Under the pieces are notes generated by a model. That model saw only the letters and a list, made by a program, of their open reading frames with translations. It searched no databases and had not been told where the DNA came from. A stretch of 64,000 nt of DNA from Bacteroidales bacterium (GTDB lineage: Bacteria; Bacteroidota; Bacteroidia; Bacteroidales; Marinilabiliaceae), in assembly GCA_015061285.1 (NCBI GenBank), contig SUWW01000014.1:1-64000 (forward strand), read 5' to 3'. A program made the translations under genes and the position numbers. How positions within the stretch are numbered: the stretch's first letter is position 1; every line of letters begins with the position of its first letter. Positions 8,809 to 16,920 of the stretch are shown here, in pieces.

Positions 8809-10293
8809 TTATTTCCATAAATACGATACTGCGCTCTGAGCTGGCACTGTGCAGCTGAAATGGTGTGTGCCATCGTCGATGGTGAGTGAGAGTGATTGCC
8901 CGCTATTGCTTGCTACGAGAGCTAACGAACCATCAGGGTTTTTGAATGCCGAATAGGTCAACCCATTGGATTTGAAATTGTTTGTGCCTATGCGAACAGC
9001 GCCTGGCTTCACTACGCTCGAAAGGTGAGCTATGATGAAGTAGTGCGAGTTGCAAGTGTACGAGGCGTAGTCGGCACTGAGGTCAACGGCGCCATAGCAT
9101 GTTTGGCAACCACCCGGACGATTTGGTCCGCGCTCTGCGTCGAGCATCAAATTCCAAACTATTACTCCTGTGCACCAACGGTTAACGGTTCCAAGTGCCA
9201 CCTCTTCCATGTCGGATATGAGACGCGCCGATAGATCTTGTCCGTTGTTCCACGTACCTATCGAAGTCTCGCTGAACACAAGGTCCATGCCTGGAGCAGC
9301 ATCATGAACGCTGTTGAGCTCCTCTTTGTTGCCACCATAATTGTGGTATGCCGAACCTGCGAAATAGCAAGCAGCATCGCTATCGGCAAAGATGTTGAGC
9401 GGATAGCTTTTTTGATCGGCCACACCATCATAATTATAATTATGATCGAAAGCGTAAATCTTGGTGCTGATGCCGTTCTTCGCAAAAGCTGGACCGAGAG
9501 CAGTCTTCACAAAGTCGCGTTCTTGATCCCATGGCATATAGCACGAAGCCGAATTGCCATGATTAAGAGGCTCGTTTTGAGGCGTAACAGAATAGATATT
9601 TATGCCTTCGGCCTCGAAAGCCTTTATCCAGCGAACGAAATACTCTGCATAATCGGCATAGCATTCGGGTTTGAGTTCGCCACTTGTCCATTGGTTGTTG
9701 GTCTTCATCCAGCGAGGAGGAGTCCAAGGCGTGCCCATCAACTTAAGTTCTGGGTTGATAGCCAAAATCTCTTTTATGATAGGTATTACGTATTGCGTCT
9801 CTTCAGACGTGAGGGCAAAGTTCTCAATGCCCTCTTTGTCGCAGCAGGTGTATTCGGCAAGCGAGAAGTCGCTACAGCCGATAGCTATGCGGCAATAGCT
9901 ATAACCATAACCTTCGGTAGGCGAGAACGTTTTGGTTAGAAATGCCTTGCGGTCGTCTTCGCTCATGTGCATAAGGTTGTAGCACGTGGAGCCAGTAAGA
10001 GCAGCGCCAAAGCCGTCCATGGTTTGATATTGCACCGAAGCATCGATACGTATGGTCGATGGCGACATGTTGTCTTTCTGGCTGAAACTAAGCCCCGACG
10101 TTGCAAGCTCTTGGCTACGCGAAGCCGTTGTAGTCAGCACGTTAACATCGTAGACTTCGGTAGAAGGTGCTGGATTTTCAGGGTTGTTCTCGGGTGTAAC
10201 ATCGCTATCGCTCGAGTCGCAAGCATGCAACTGGCAGGCAGTGAGCAACGTTACAGCGCCAAGGCCAAATATGTTTATTATATTACGTTTCAT
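8809..10293 (-). CDS. GH30 endo-beta-1,6-glucanase-like lipoprotein
   Basis: A glycoside hydrolase family 30 enzyme with lipoprotein signal (LLTAC, Cys20) and a Ser/Asp/Pro-rich linker to residue 48. The TIM barrel shows QTMDGFGAALTGS near 90-102, SYCRIAIGCSDFS near 132-144, TPWTPPRWM at 188-196, the acid/base Glu241 in TPQNEP and the nucleophile Glu342 in FSETSIG; the C-terminal beta domain ends at residue 494. The WTPPxWMK and TPQNEP motifs are typical of clan GH-A GH30 glucosylceramidase/beta-1,6-glucanase enzymes rather than GH30 xylanases. Together with SusCD and GH3 it fits the key surface endo-glucanase of a fungal beta-1,6-glucan PUL. Linkage specificity is inferred from family and synteny. 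Confidence 0.88.
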   Translation of the reverse strand: MKRNIINIFGLGAVTLLTACQLHACDSSDSDVTPENNPENPAPSTEVYDVNVLTTTASRSQELATSGLSFSQKDNMSPSTIRIDASVQYQTMDGFGAALTGSTCYNLMHMSEDDRKAFLTKTFSPTEGYGYSYCRIAIGCSDFSLAEYTCCDKEGIENFALTSEETQYVIPIIKEILAINPELKLMGTPWTPPRWMKTNNQWTSGELKPECYADYAEYFVRWIKAFEAEGINIYSVTPQNEPLNHGNSASCYMPWDQERDFVKTALGPAFAKNGISTKIYAFDHNYNYDGVADQKSYPLNIFADSDAACYFAGSAYHNYGGNKEELNSVHDAAPGMDLVFSETSIGTWNNGQDLSARLISDMEEVALGTVNRWCTGVIVWNLMLDAERGPNRPGGCQTCYGAVDLSADYASYTCNSHYFIIAHLSSVVKPGAVRIGTNNFKSNGLTYSAFKNPDGSLALVASNSGQSLSLTIDDGTHHFSCTVPAQSAVSYLWK

Positions 10294-10304
10294 GGTATAA
10301 CTAT

Positions 10305-11816
10305 TTAATATCCTGGGTTTTGAACGAGGTTGTCGTTGGCGTCGAGCACAGGCTGTGGCAACGGCATCAGATACGAATTCTCGTTGAAAGTGTTACGTTG
10401 TGGAGCGCGCCCGCTATCCTTAGCATACACAGCGTTCATAACCTCTTCCACTTTGTCGAGGCGAACAAGATCGTACCATCGCTGACCTTCAAAAGCAAGT
10501 TCCATGCGACGCTCGTCGAGATAGGCATCGAGAAGGTCGTCGGCATTGCTGGTTACAGAAGCATCGAGTTTTGGCAATTCTGCGCGGCTACGTATTTGGT
10601 TAATTATGGTAGCAGCATCGGCCAATTTGCCATTAGCGATGAGCGCTTCAGCCTTGAGGAGTAGCACGTCGGCATAGCGATAACGAATAATACTATTATT
10701 ACCCGAACGGAGTTTATACATAAAAGGATACTCGTCCATAGGGTAGTAGTTGCTCCACGAGCAAGCATAGTAGACGATGCTTTGCTCTTTGCGCACCACG
10801 TCGCCATTGCGGTCGTAGAGATTAATTAGGTCGCGCGAAGGAGTAACCCATTTTGCCCAAGTGAAATTCTCGTCGTAGTTGGCAAGGTTGCGGCCGAACA
10901 TCCACGTTGCCCAGTTGCCCGAACCTGGCATAAACTGTATTTCGAGAATCGACTCTTTGCTATTGCGAGCAATGGCGTCTTGCGTCTCTTCGTTGAAACC
11001 GAAAAGATTGTCGAAGCTGTCGAGTTCGAATCCATCGGCGGTTATTTGGTCTACGTATGCAATTACTTTATTGTAGTCGCGCAGAGGCTTTTCGGCGTAG
11101 ATTTTAGCCAAGAGAGCACGAGCCACATTCTTCGTAAATATTGTCTTGTCGTCAGTTTGGCTTGGCGCATTTTCTACGGCCTCGAGGAGGTCGGCTTCGA
11201 TAGCTGCGTATGCTTCGGCTATGCTATTTTGCGAAGGGAAGTATGCTGCGTACGATTCTTCAATATTCTCAGAAGTAATATCGGCTGCTATGGTAGTTAT
11301 GATAGGAATGTTGCCCCAAAGACGTACCATATCGAACCAAATCATGGAGCGAAAAATCTGAGCTTGAGCTTTGTAGGTGAGTTGTTGGCTCTCCGATAAG
11401 CTTCCGTCGGCCACTTTGTCGATGTTGACGATAAACTTGTTGGCAAGAGCGACATCCTCCATGAAGCGGTTCCAGTCGCGGTTGATTACGCTGTTAGAAC
11501 CATCGATAGAGTTGTCTTCAAAAGGAACAACTTCGGCGCCAGTCGTACCCGCGTATGCATTATCCGAATGAGCTTCGGCAATCAAGAGCTGGTCGAGATA
11601 CCAGTGCTCTTGGCGGTCTTTCATCTGCTTATATATTTTTTGCAAGTAGCTGTCGACCGAGGCGCGATCGGGAAATACCACTTCTTCGTCGCCTGTATTG
11701 TTGTTGTCGGTATACGTCACGTCTGAATAGGTGTCGAGTGGCTCATAGTCGAGCGAGCATGCCACGCTTGCCATACTTGCAATGGCTATCGATATATATA
11801 TATTTAACTTATTCAT
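10305..11816 (-). CDS. susD: SusD-like glycan-binding lipoprotein
   Basis: The outer-membrane lipoprotein partner of the TonB-dependent transporter encoded just upstream in transcription order (23-base gap). The signal ends in SVAC with lipid Cys20. The SusD/RagB fold follows, with NRDWNRFMEDVALANKF near 110, QAQIFRSMIWFDMVRLWG near 150-168, KNVARALLAKIYAEKPL near 230, and the C-terminal SusD signature from RYRYADVLLLKAEAL to ERRMELAFEGQRWYDLVR. It ends NPGY, typical of SusD. Length 503 is normal. It acts as the lid of the SusCD transporter and captures oligosaccharides. Confidence 0.95.
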   Translation of the reverse strand: MNKLNIYISIAIASMASVACSLDYEPLDTYSDVTYTDNNNTGDEEVVFPDRASVDSYLQKIYKQMKDRQEHWYLDQLLIAEAHSDNAYAGTTGAEVVPFEDNSIDGSNSVINRDWNRFMEDVALANKFIVNIDKVADGSLSESQQLTYKAQAQIFRSMIWFDMVRLWGNIPIITTIAADITSENIEESYAAYFPSQNSIAEAYAAIEADLLEAVENAPSQTDDKTIFTKNVARALLAKIYAEKPLRDYNKVIAYVDQITADGFELDSFDNLFGFNEETQDAIARNSKESILEIQFMPGSGNWATWMFGRNLANYDENFTWAKWVTPSRDLINLYDRNGDVVRKEQSIVYYACSWSNYYPMDEYPFMYKLRSGNNSIIRYRYADVLLLKAEALIANGKLADAATIINQIRSRAELPKLDASVTSNADDLLDAYLDERRMELAFEGQRWYDLVRLDKVEEVMNAVYAKDSGRAPQRNTFNENSYLMPLPQPVLDANDNLVQNPGY

Positions 11817-11839
11817 AATAAAGCTTTTAGAAGTGGTTT

Positions 11840-14815
11840 TTAGAATTCAATGTTTATACCAGCAACGAAGCTGCGGCTTTGAGGATATGTACCCCAATCG
11901 ATGCCTTGCACTGCGCCGCTGTTGCCCCATTGGTTAACCTCAGGATCCATGCCGCTATATTTGGTCGCGGTGAGAAGATTAGTGGCGGTGAAGTAAGGCT
12001 GCAAACGCTTGATGCCTGCCTTGCGTAGACGTTCGCCCTTTATGTTGTATGAGAGTTGAACGTTCTTCACGCGTAGGTAGCTACCATCTTCTACGAAGTA
12101 GGTCGAGTTCTTCATGTCGTAGCAAGCCTTAGGCACATCGGTGTGCTGTCCAGGACGGCGCCAACGTTTTAGCACTTCGGTAGTTTGGTTTTTACCATCA
12201 TACATACCTTCAGTCTCCATGCGAGAAGCATTGAATATGTCGTTGCCATACGAGCCTTGTAGGAATATGCTGAGGGTGATGTTTTTGTACGATAGAGTGT
12301 TCGTCATACCAAAGGTAAACTTCGGATTAGGATCGCCTATGTACGTACGGTCGCTCGATGATATGCGGCCATCATTATTTATGTCGCGATACATAAGTTC
12401 GCCAGTTTCAGGGTCAACACCATCGCTTATGTATCCATAAAAACCGCCAAGAGCGCGACCTGGTTCATTGCGAACTACATAATCGTTTACATATTCAGAA
12501 GTCTTTGCATCGTAGTAGATCTTCTGGAGTTCGAGCTTGGTGAGCTTGTTGCGGTTGAACGAGATGTTGAAATCGGTATCCCATTTGAAAGCACCCGTAA
12601 TGTTGTGAGAGATAACAGCGAACTCAAAACCTTTGTTCTCCATTTCGCCCTCGTTGCGAGTGATGTTGTTAGCAGCGGCAGCACCAGCAGGCAGACTGAC
12701 GTTCATAAGCATGTCGGTGGTCTTTTTGTAGTAATAGTCGGCGGTGACGTTTAGTCGTCCATTAAGCACCGAGAGATCTATACCTATGCTGGTTTGTGAT
12801 GTAGTTTCCCATTTCAAGTCGCTCGTGCGAAGGTTGGCTTGCGAGAGCGATGGCACGGCATGCTCTTGTCCCTCTTTGAACCACTCGTAGCGAGTGATGT
12901 TGTAGCGTTGTAGGTATGCATAGTCGCCAATACCAGATTGGTTACCCGTCTGTCCCCAACCAGCTCTAATTTTGAGGTCGTCGAGCCAATCGAGATTCTC
13001 CATAAAGTCTTCGCTTGAGAGACGCCAAGCAGCCGAGAACGAAGGGAAGTAGCCCCAACGATGGTCTGGATGAAGTTTCGATGAACCATCGGCGCGGAGG
13101 TTGGCTGTGAGCATATATTTGCTGTCGAAGTTGAATGCAGCGCGAGCAAAATATGACATGATGCCCCATTCAGAAGCGCCTGTACCAGTTCCGTCCCACG
13201 AGATTCTGTTAGCAGCATTAAGCGTCTGTATTTTGTCGTCGCGATAGTGGCTACCATTAATCCAGCTGTTGCGATAATCCGAATCGGTCCACGATGAACC
13301 TACCATCAAGTCGGTGCTTAATGCTTTTATGTTGAATGAATAATTAAGCACGTTATCCCATGTTTGCACGGTGTTTTGGTTACGGCCATCGTAGCCTTCG
13401 CCATATTGGTTACGTCCCCAAGCAGTGCTGATAGGGTCTAAGAAACTTGTGCTAAGTCCGTTTCTGCGGTCGAGAGTATATTTAGTGCGAAATGTGAGTT
13501 CGGGCAAAATAGTGAATGTGAGTTCACCCGAAGCCAAAAGACGGTTTTCTCTATCGCGGTTGTTCTTTGTACGCGCCTGATTCTCAAGTGGGTTGGTAAT
13601 ATTGCCAATACCATAGAAATTATTGTAGTATTGATTTGGAGCGTCAGGATTCCAGATAGGAGCATAAGTAGGCGTATTTATTACGGAGAGAATCACGCCA
13701 CCACGTCCAGCGCCAGTACCCATGCTACCGCCGCCATTCGAGGTATAGTCTGAATATGATACACTTGCCGACACTTTGAGCCACGAGCGGAGTTCGCTCT
13801 CAGTGTTCAGACGGAAGTTATAACGCTGATAAAACGAGGTCTCCAATATACCACGCTCTTTCTGATAGCCGCCCGAGAGGTAGTATTTGAGCTTGCCTGC
13901 CGATTGTGCTATAGAGGCTTGATAGTTTTGCGTAAGTCCAGTACGATAGGTCTCATCGAACCAATCTGTTTGGTCGGTCAAACCTTCGGGAAGCGAAATC
14001 ATACCTATCTCTTCTTGCAATTCGCGATATTGCTTTGTGTTGAGCACATCGAATGTATTTGCAACGCGAGTAACACCAGCTTGCGCTGTAAGGGTAATCT
14101 TAGCATCGCCTGTGTCGCCTGCCTTTGTGCTTATTAATATGACACCATTTGCTGCACGCGAACCATATATAGCTGCCGAAGAAGCATCTTTCAATATCTC
14201 CATGCTTGCTATGTCGTTGGGCGAAAGGAATTTGATATTGTCCACAGGCACACCGTCAACTACATAGAGCGGATCGTTGCTGCCATTGAAAGAGGTTGTT
14301 CCACGCACACGAATCGACATTTCGCCACCAGGCTGACCACTTGGTTGCATCACATTCACACCTGCGGCTTTGCCTTGAAGTGCTTGTGCTGCCGACACTA
14401 TTGGACGCTGGTCGATGTCTTTTGTCGACACACTCGATATGGCGGTTGTTACATCGGCGCGTTTTGATGTGCCATAACCAATAGCCACAATATCATCGAG
14501 CATAAGAAGTTCTTCATGAAGCATAACAGCCAAATCTGGTCCAGCTGTCAGTTCTTGAGTTTCGAATCCTATGAACGATACTACGAGTGTAGCATTGTCG
14601 TTCACTGTAAGGTTAAAATGTCCGTTGATGTCTGTTATCGTACCATTTGTGGTACCTTTTTCAGTGATGTTGGCTCCAACGATATATTCGCCAGCCTCGT
14701 CAATTACGGTACCCTCGGCTGTTACATTCTGCGCTTTTGCTCCTGTCGTAATAAGAAGCATAACACACAAACAAACACCTAAAAGGGTTGTTCTAAGGTT
14801 TATTCTCTTGTTCAT
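11840..14815 (-). CDS. susC: SusC-like TonB-dependent oligosaccharide transporter
   Basis: A TonB-dependent outer-membrane transporter of the SusC/RagA family, 991 residues. A signal peptide ends around residue 28 (GAKA). Then come a carboxypeptidase-like CarbopepD_reg domain (about 30-105), a TonB-box region near LDDIVAIGYG, the plug domain with the SusC signature RVRGTTSFNGSNDPLYVVDGVP and SMEILKDASSAAIYGSRAANGV, and the 22-strand barrel ending in SFVAGINIEF. It is the first structural gene of the PUL operon. It lacks an N-terminal secretin (STN) domain, so anti-sigma signalling is unlikely; control more likely comes from the neighbouring DUF6377 regulator. Confidence 0.96.
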   Translation of the reverse strand: MNKRINLRTTLLGVCLCVMLLITTGAKAQNVTAEGTVIDEAGEYIVGANITEKGTTNGTITDINGHFNLTVNDNATLVVSFIGFETQELTAGPDLAVMLHEELLMLDDIVAIGYGTSKRADVTTAISSVSTKDIDQRPIVSAAQALQGKAAGVNVMQPSGQPGGEMSIRVRGTTSFNGSNDPLYVVDGVPVDNIKFLSPNDIASMEILKDASSAAIYGSRAANGVILISTKAGDTGDAKITLTAQAGVTRVANTFDVLNTKQYRELQEEIGMISLPEGLTDQTDWFDETYRTGLTQNYQASIAQSAGKLKYYLSGGYQKERGILETSFYQRYNFRLNTESELRSWLKVSASVSYSDYTSNGGGSMGTGAGRGGVILSVINTPTYAPIWNPDAPNQYYNNFYGIGNITNPLENQARTKNNRDRENRLLASGELTFTILPELTFRTKYTLDRRNGLSTSFLDPISTAWGRNQYGEGYDGRNQNTVQTWDNVLNYSFNIKALSTDLMVGSSWTDSDYRNSWINGSHYRDDKIQTLNAANRISWDGTGTGASEWGIMSYFARAAFNFDSKYMLTANLRADGSSKLHPDHRWGYFPSFSAAWRLSSEDFMENLDWLDDLKIRAGWGQTGNQSGIGDYAYLQRYNITRYEWFKEGQEHAVPSLSQANLRTSDLKWETTSQTSIGIDLSVLNGRLNVTADYYYKKTTDMLMNVSLPAGAAAANNITRNEGEMENKGFEFAVISHNITGAFKWDTDFNISFNRNKLTKLELQKIYYDAKTSEYVNDYVVRNEPGRALGGFYGYISDGVDPETGELMYRDINNDGRISSSDRTYIGDPNPKFTFGMTNTLSYKNITLSIFLQGSYGNDIFNASRMETEGMYDGKNQTTEVLKRWRRPGQHTDVPKACYDMKNSTYFVEDGSYLRVKNVQLSYNIKGERLRKAGIKRLQPYFTATNLLTATKYSGMDPEVNQWGNSGAVQGIDWGTYPQSRSFVAGINIEF

Positions 14816-14838
14816 GATTGCATTAATTGGTTATGTCG

Positions 14839-14846
14839 CAAAGTAA
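14839..14846 (-). promoter_or_regulatory. possible -7 box of PUL operon
   Basis: TTACTTTG on the minus strand (followed by C) is a one-mismatch version of TAnnTTTG about 24 bases before the susC start. An imperfect -7 box is usual at activator-dependent PUL promoters. Confidence 0.35.
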
Positions 14847-15012
14847 ACGACCTCTTTGTTGCCGAAAGTCTACAAGTAAACACTATCGGTAATCAAAAAA
14901 AATGTTATTGGCTTGAAAATCAGTTGTGTTTTTTTGCTATCAAGTAAGATTTGTTAATAATTGTGTGGATATAAATAGCCCCTATTCGGGAGTTTTTCTT
15001 TGTTTTTTTATG

Positions 15013-16689
15013 CTACTTATTACTTGGTTTACGGCAAAGTTGTTGCACCGTCTCGGCAAATTTTTCTTTCGACACGATAGCCCTATTTCTAATCTTCAAT
15101 CGATTGTTATACACCGTTTGTGGTGAACAATGGAGCAACTCGGCAATCTTCACACTGTCGTTGATGCCTAAGCGCACAAGGGCATAAATACGTAAATCGG
15201 TGTTGAGTAATTCGCCTTTCTTGGGTTCTATGCGTGCTTCGGGTTGTAGTAGCGCGTTGAATTGTTCCACGAAATCGGGATATATATGTATGAATATTGC
15301 GTCGAAATTGTTGAAAAATTCATGCATCTCTTCTGTAAGCAGCGACTTTGAGGTTTGTGTGTGTAGCTCGTCATATTTTTTTACTGTTAGTTTTCTATTT
15401 ATGTCTTTTCTGTACTCTTCTATTTTGCTTATGTAGTTCGAACACAACGAGAATACATATCCTATGTACTCTTCTTTTACGTAATTGCTCTCTTCCAATT
15501 GGCTGTTTATGTTGCGCAACTGTTTGTTTACTTCGGCAAGTTCGAGAGTTATCGTTTTGCGTTTACGATATATCCTAACTATGTAGAATGCTGCTGTAGC
15601 CAGTAGAGTAAGAAGTATTATGGCTATGGTCAAATAGCGCTTCAGCATCTGTTGCTGCTCTATATTGCGTTTTATGTATGAGTTTTGTATTTCATCTATA
15701 ATGCGCGATATGCTTATCACTCTCACTCTGTTGTTGAACGAAAGAGCTTTTTGCATACATATATTTATGTAGCTATTAGCTCTGTTTAGGTAAATGTTGT
15801 TTACGAAAAGTGGGCTTGTATAGTCTTCATTTTTTATCTGTTGCTCAAAAATCACTCCCGCAAGTTCCTCAAGCGAAGCAATATCTTTGTTGCCGCTGCG
15901 TATGTCGGCAATCGACGATTTGGCAAGATTCCGTATGTATAAATTGTTGTTGCCTAAAGTTTTATACATCTGAGCCAAGGCGTAGGCATTGGTAGCATCT
16001 TCGCGAGTGGTCAGTGCCGATTCGCCTACAATTTTTTCCAATATTATAGAAGCAGTGTCGGCTTTGCCATCGGCAAGTGCTTTGCATGCGCGTTGCCACA
16101 CATAGTCGGCGTCTGTTGGCTGCATTATGCTTATAAGCGAGTCGCGGTATGCTTGTTCGTTCTGTGTGTATGTGTTGTGCATTTGTCCATTGCCTAAGTA
16201 CTGTCCGAAATGAGCATAGAGATATATCATCTGAGAATAGTAGGCAACTAACATCTTACGCGACATTTGGTGTGTGTCGAGCGATCTTATTATTGCGTCC
16301 GATTCGAGCAGCATGCCAGTAACCGAAAGCAAAAACGATTTTTTTATCATCCATTCCGTCTCCTTCTCTTGGTCCGATGTGGCGCGGGCATAGCTGAGGT
16401 TAGCCTCTACGGCTTCAAAAGCGCAATCCGAGTCGAATGTTAAGCATTCATCGTATATACTGCAGTTAGTGTTGTATATATCAGATGGGTTCTTGCGTAT
16501 GCTTCTGATTGATAGTAGCTTATCAATTGTAGCACGTTTGCTTGCCTCATATTGCTCACTATTGATGAGTACCGAGTCGAGTGAAAGTAAAAGATTCTCT
16601 GTTTGCCCATCGTATGTGTTGTCGCTTGTGCTGCACGAAGTGCATATCAATATTATTATGGGTATGTATAACAATCTTAATGATGACAT
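15013..16689 (-). CDS. SusR-like membrane regulator (DUF6377)
   Basis: A membrane-spanning regulator that probably controls the adjacent PUL. From Met at 16689 the protein has an N-terminal hydrophobic signal with a lipobox-like ICTSC, a helical, TPR-like periplasmic sensor of about 330 residues, one membrane helix (TIAIILLTLLATAAFYIV), a coiled-coil stretch (RKTITLELAEVNKQLRNINS), and a C-terminal region with a LuxR-like helix-turn-helix (GINDSVKIAELLHCSPQTVYNNRLKIR). This architecture matches DUF6377 proteins, to which I believe SusR belongs. The longer ORF start at 16758 is rejected because a perfect -7 box lies inside its first codons. It is encoded upstream of and co-directional with the PUL. 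Confidence 0.8.
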   Translation of the reverse strand: MSSLRLLYIPIIILICTSCSTSDNTYDGQTENLLLSLDSVLINSEQYEASKRATIDKLLSIRSIRKNPSDIYNTNCSIYDECLTFDSDCAFEAVEANLSYARATSDQEKETEWMIKKSFLLSVTGMLLESDAIIRSLDTHQMSRKMLVAYYSQMIYLYAHFGQYLGNGQMHNTYTQNEQAYRDSLISIMQPTDADYVWQRACKALADGKADTASIILEKIVGESALTTREDATNAYALAQMYKTLGNNNLYIRNLAKSSIADIRSGNKDIASLEELAGVIFEQQIKNEDYTSPLFVNNIYLNRANSYINICMQKALSFNNRVRVISISRIIDEIQNSYIKRNIEQQQMLKRYLTIAIILLTLLATAAFYIVRIYRKRKTITLELAEVNKQLRNINSQLEESNYVKEEYIGYVFSLCSNYISKIEEYRKDINRKLTVKKYDELHTQTSKSLLTEEMHEFFNNFDAIFIHIYPDFVEQFNALLQPEARIEPKKGELLNTDLRIYALVRLGINDSVKIAELLHCSPQTVYNNRLKIRNRAIVSKEKFAETVQQLCRKPSNK

Positions 16690-16747
16690 AATTTCAAATA
16701 TACTTTGTTCAATAGCGCTGCCAATATCAGTATCGTAGCAGACAACG

Positions 16748-16755
16748 CAAACATA
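16748..16755 (-). promoter_or_regulatory. -7 box of the PUL regulator
   Basis: TATGTTTG on the minus strand is a full TAnnTTTG match. A TTTA element 21 bases upstream (16777-16780) could serve as -33. It falls within the longest ORF of the regulator, so translation must start downstream at 16689. Confidence 0.55.
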
Positions 16756-16920
16756 CATACTTAGAGCTTAACGAACTAAATATATATGCATATTGAGTAA
16801 ATATATGTATAAACAATCGATTGTAATTCACATATAGAATTGTCATTTATTTTTTCATTGTTATTTTCGCCTCCCAAATATTGGTTGCAGAAAAAGTGAT
16901 CTGCGTACACTACACAACTT

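Noticed and set aside
9238..9939. 233-codon plus-strand ORF inside the GH30 gene
   Set aside because: The opposite strand carries an intact GH30 with both catalytic Glu residues; the ORF has no recognisable features.
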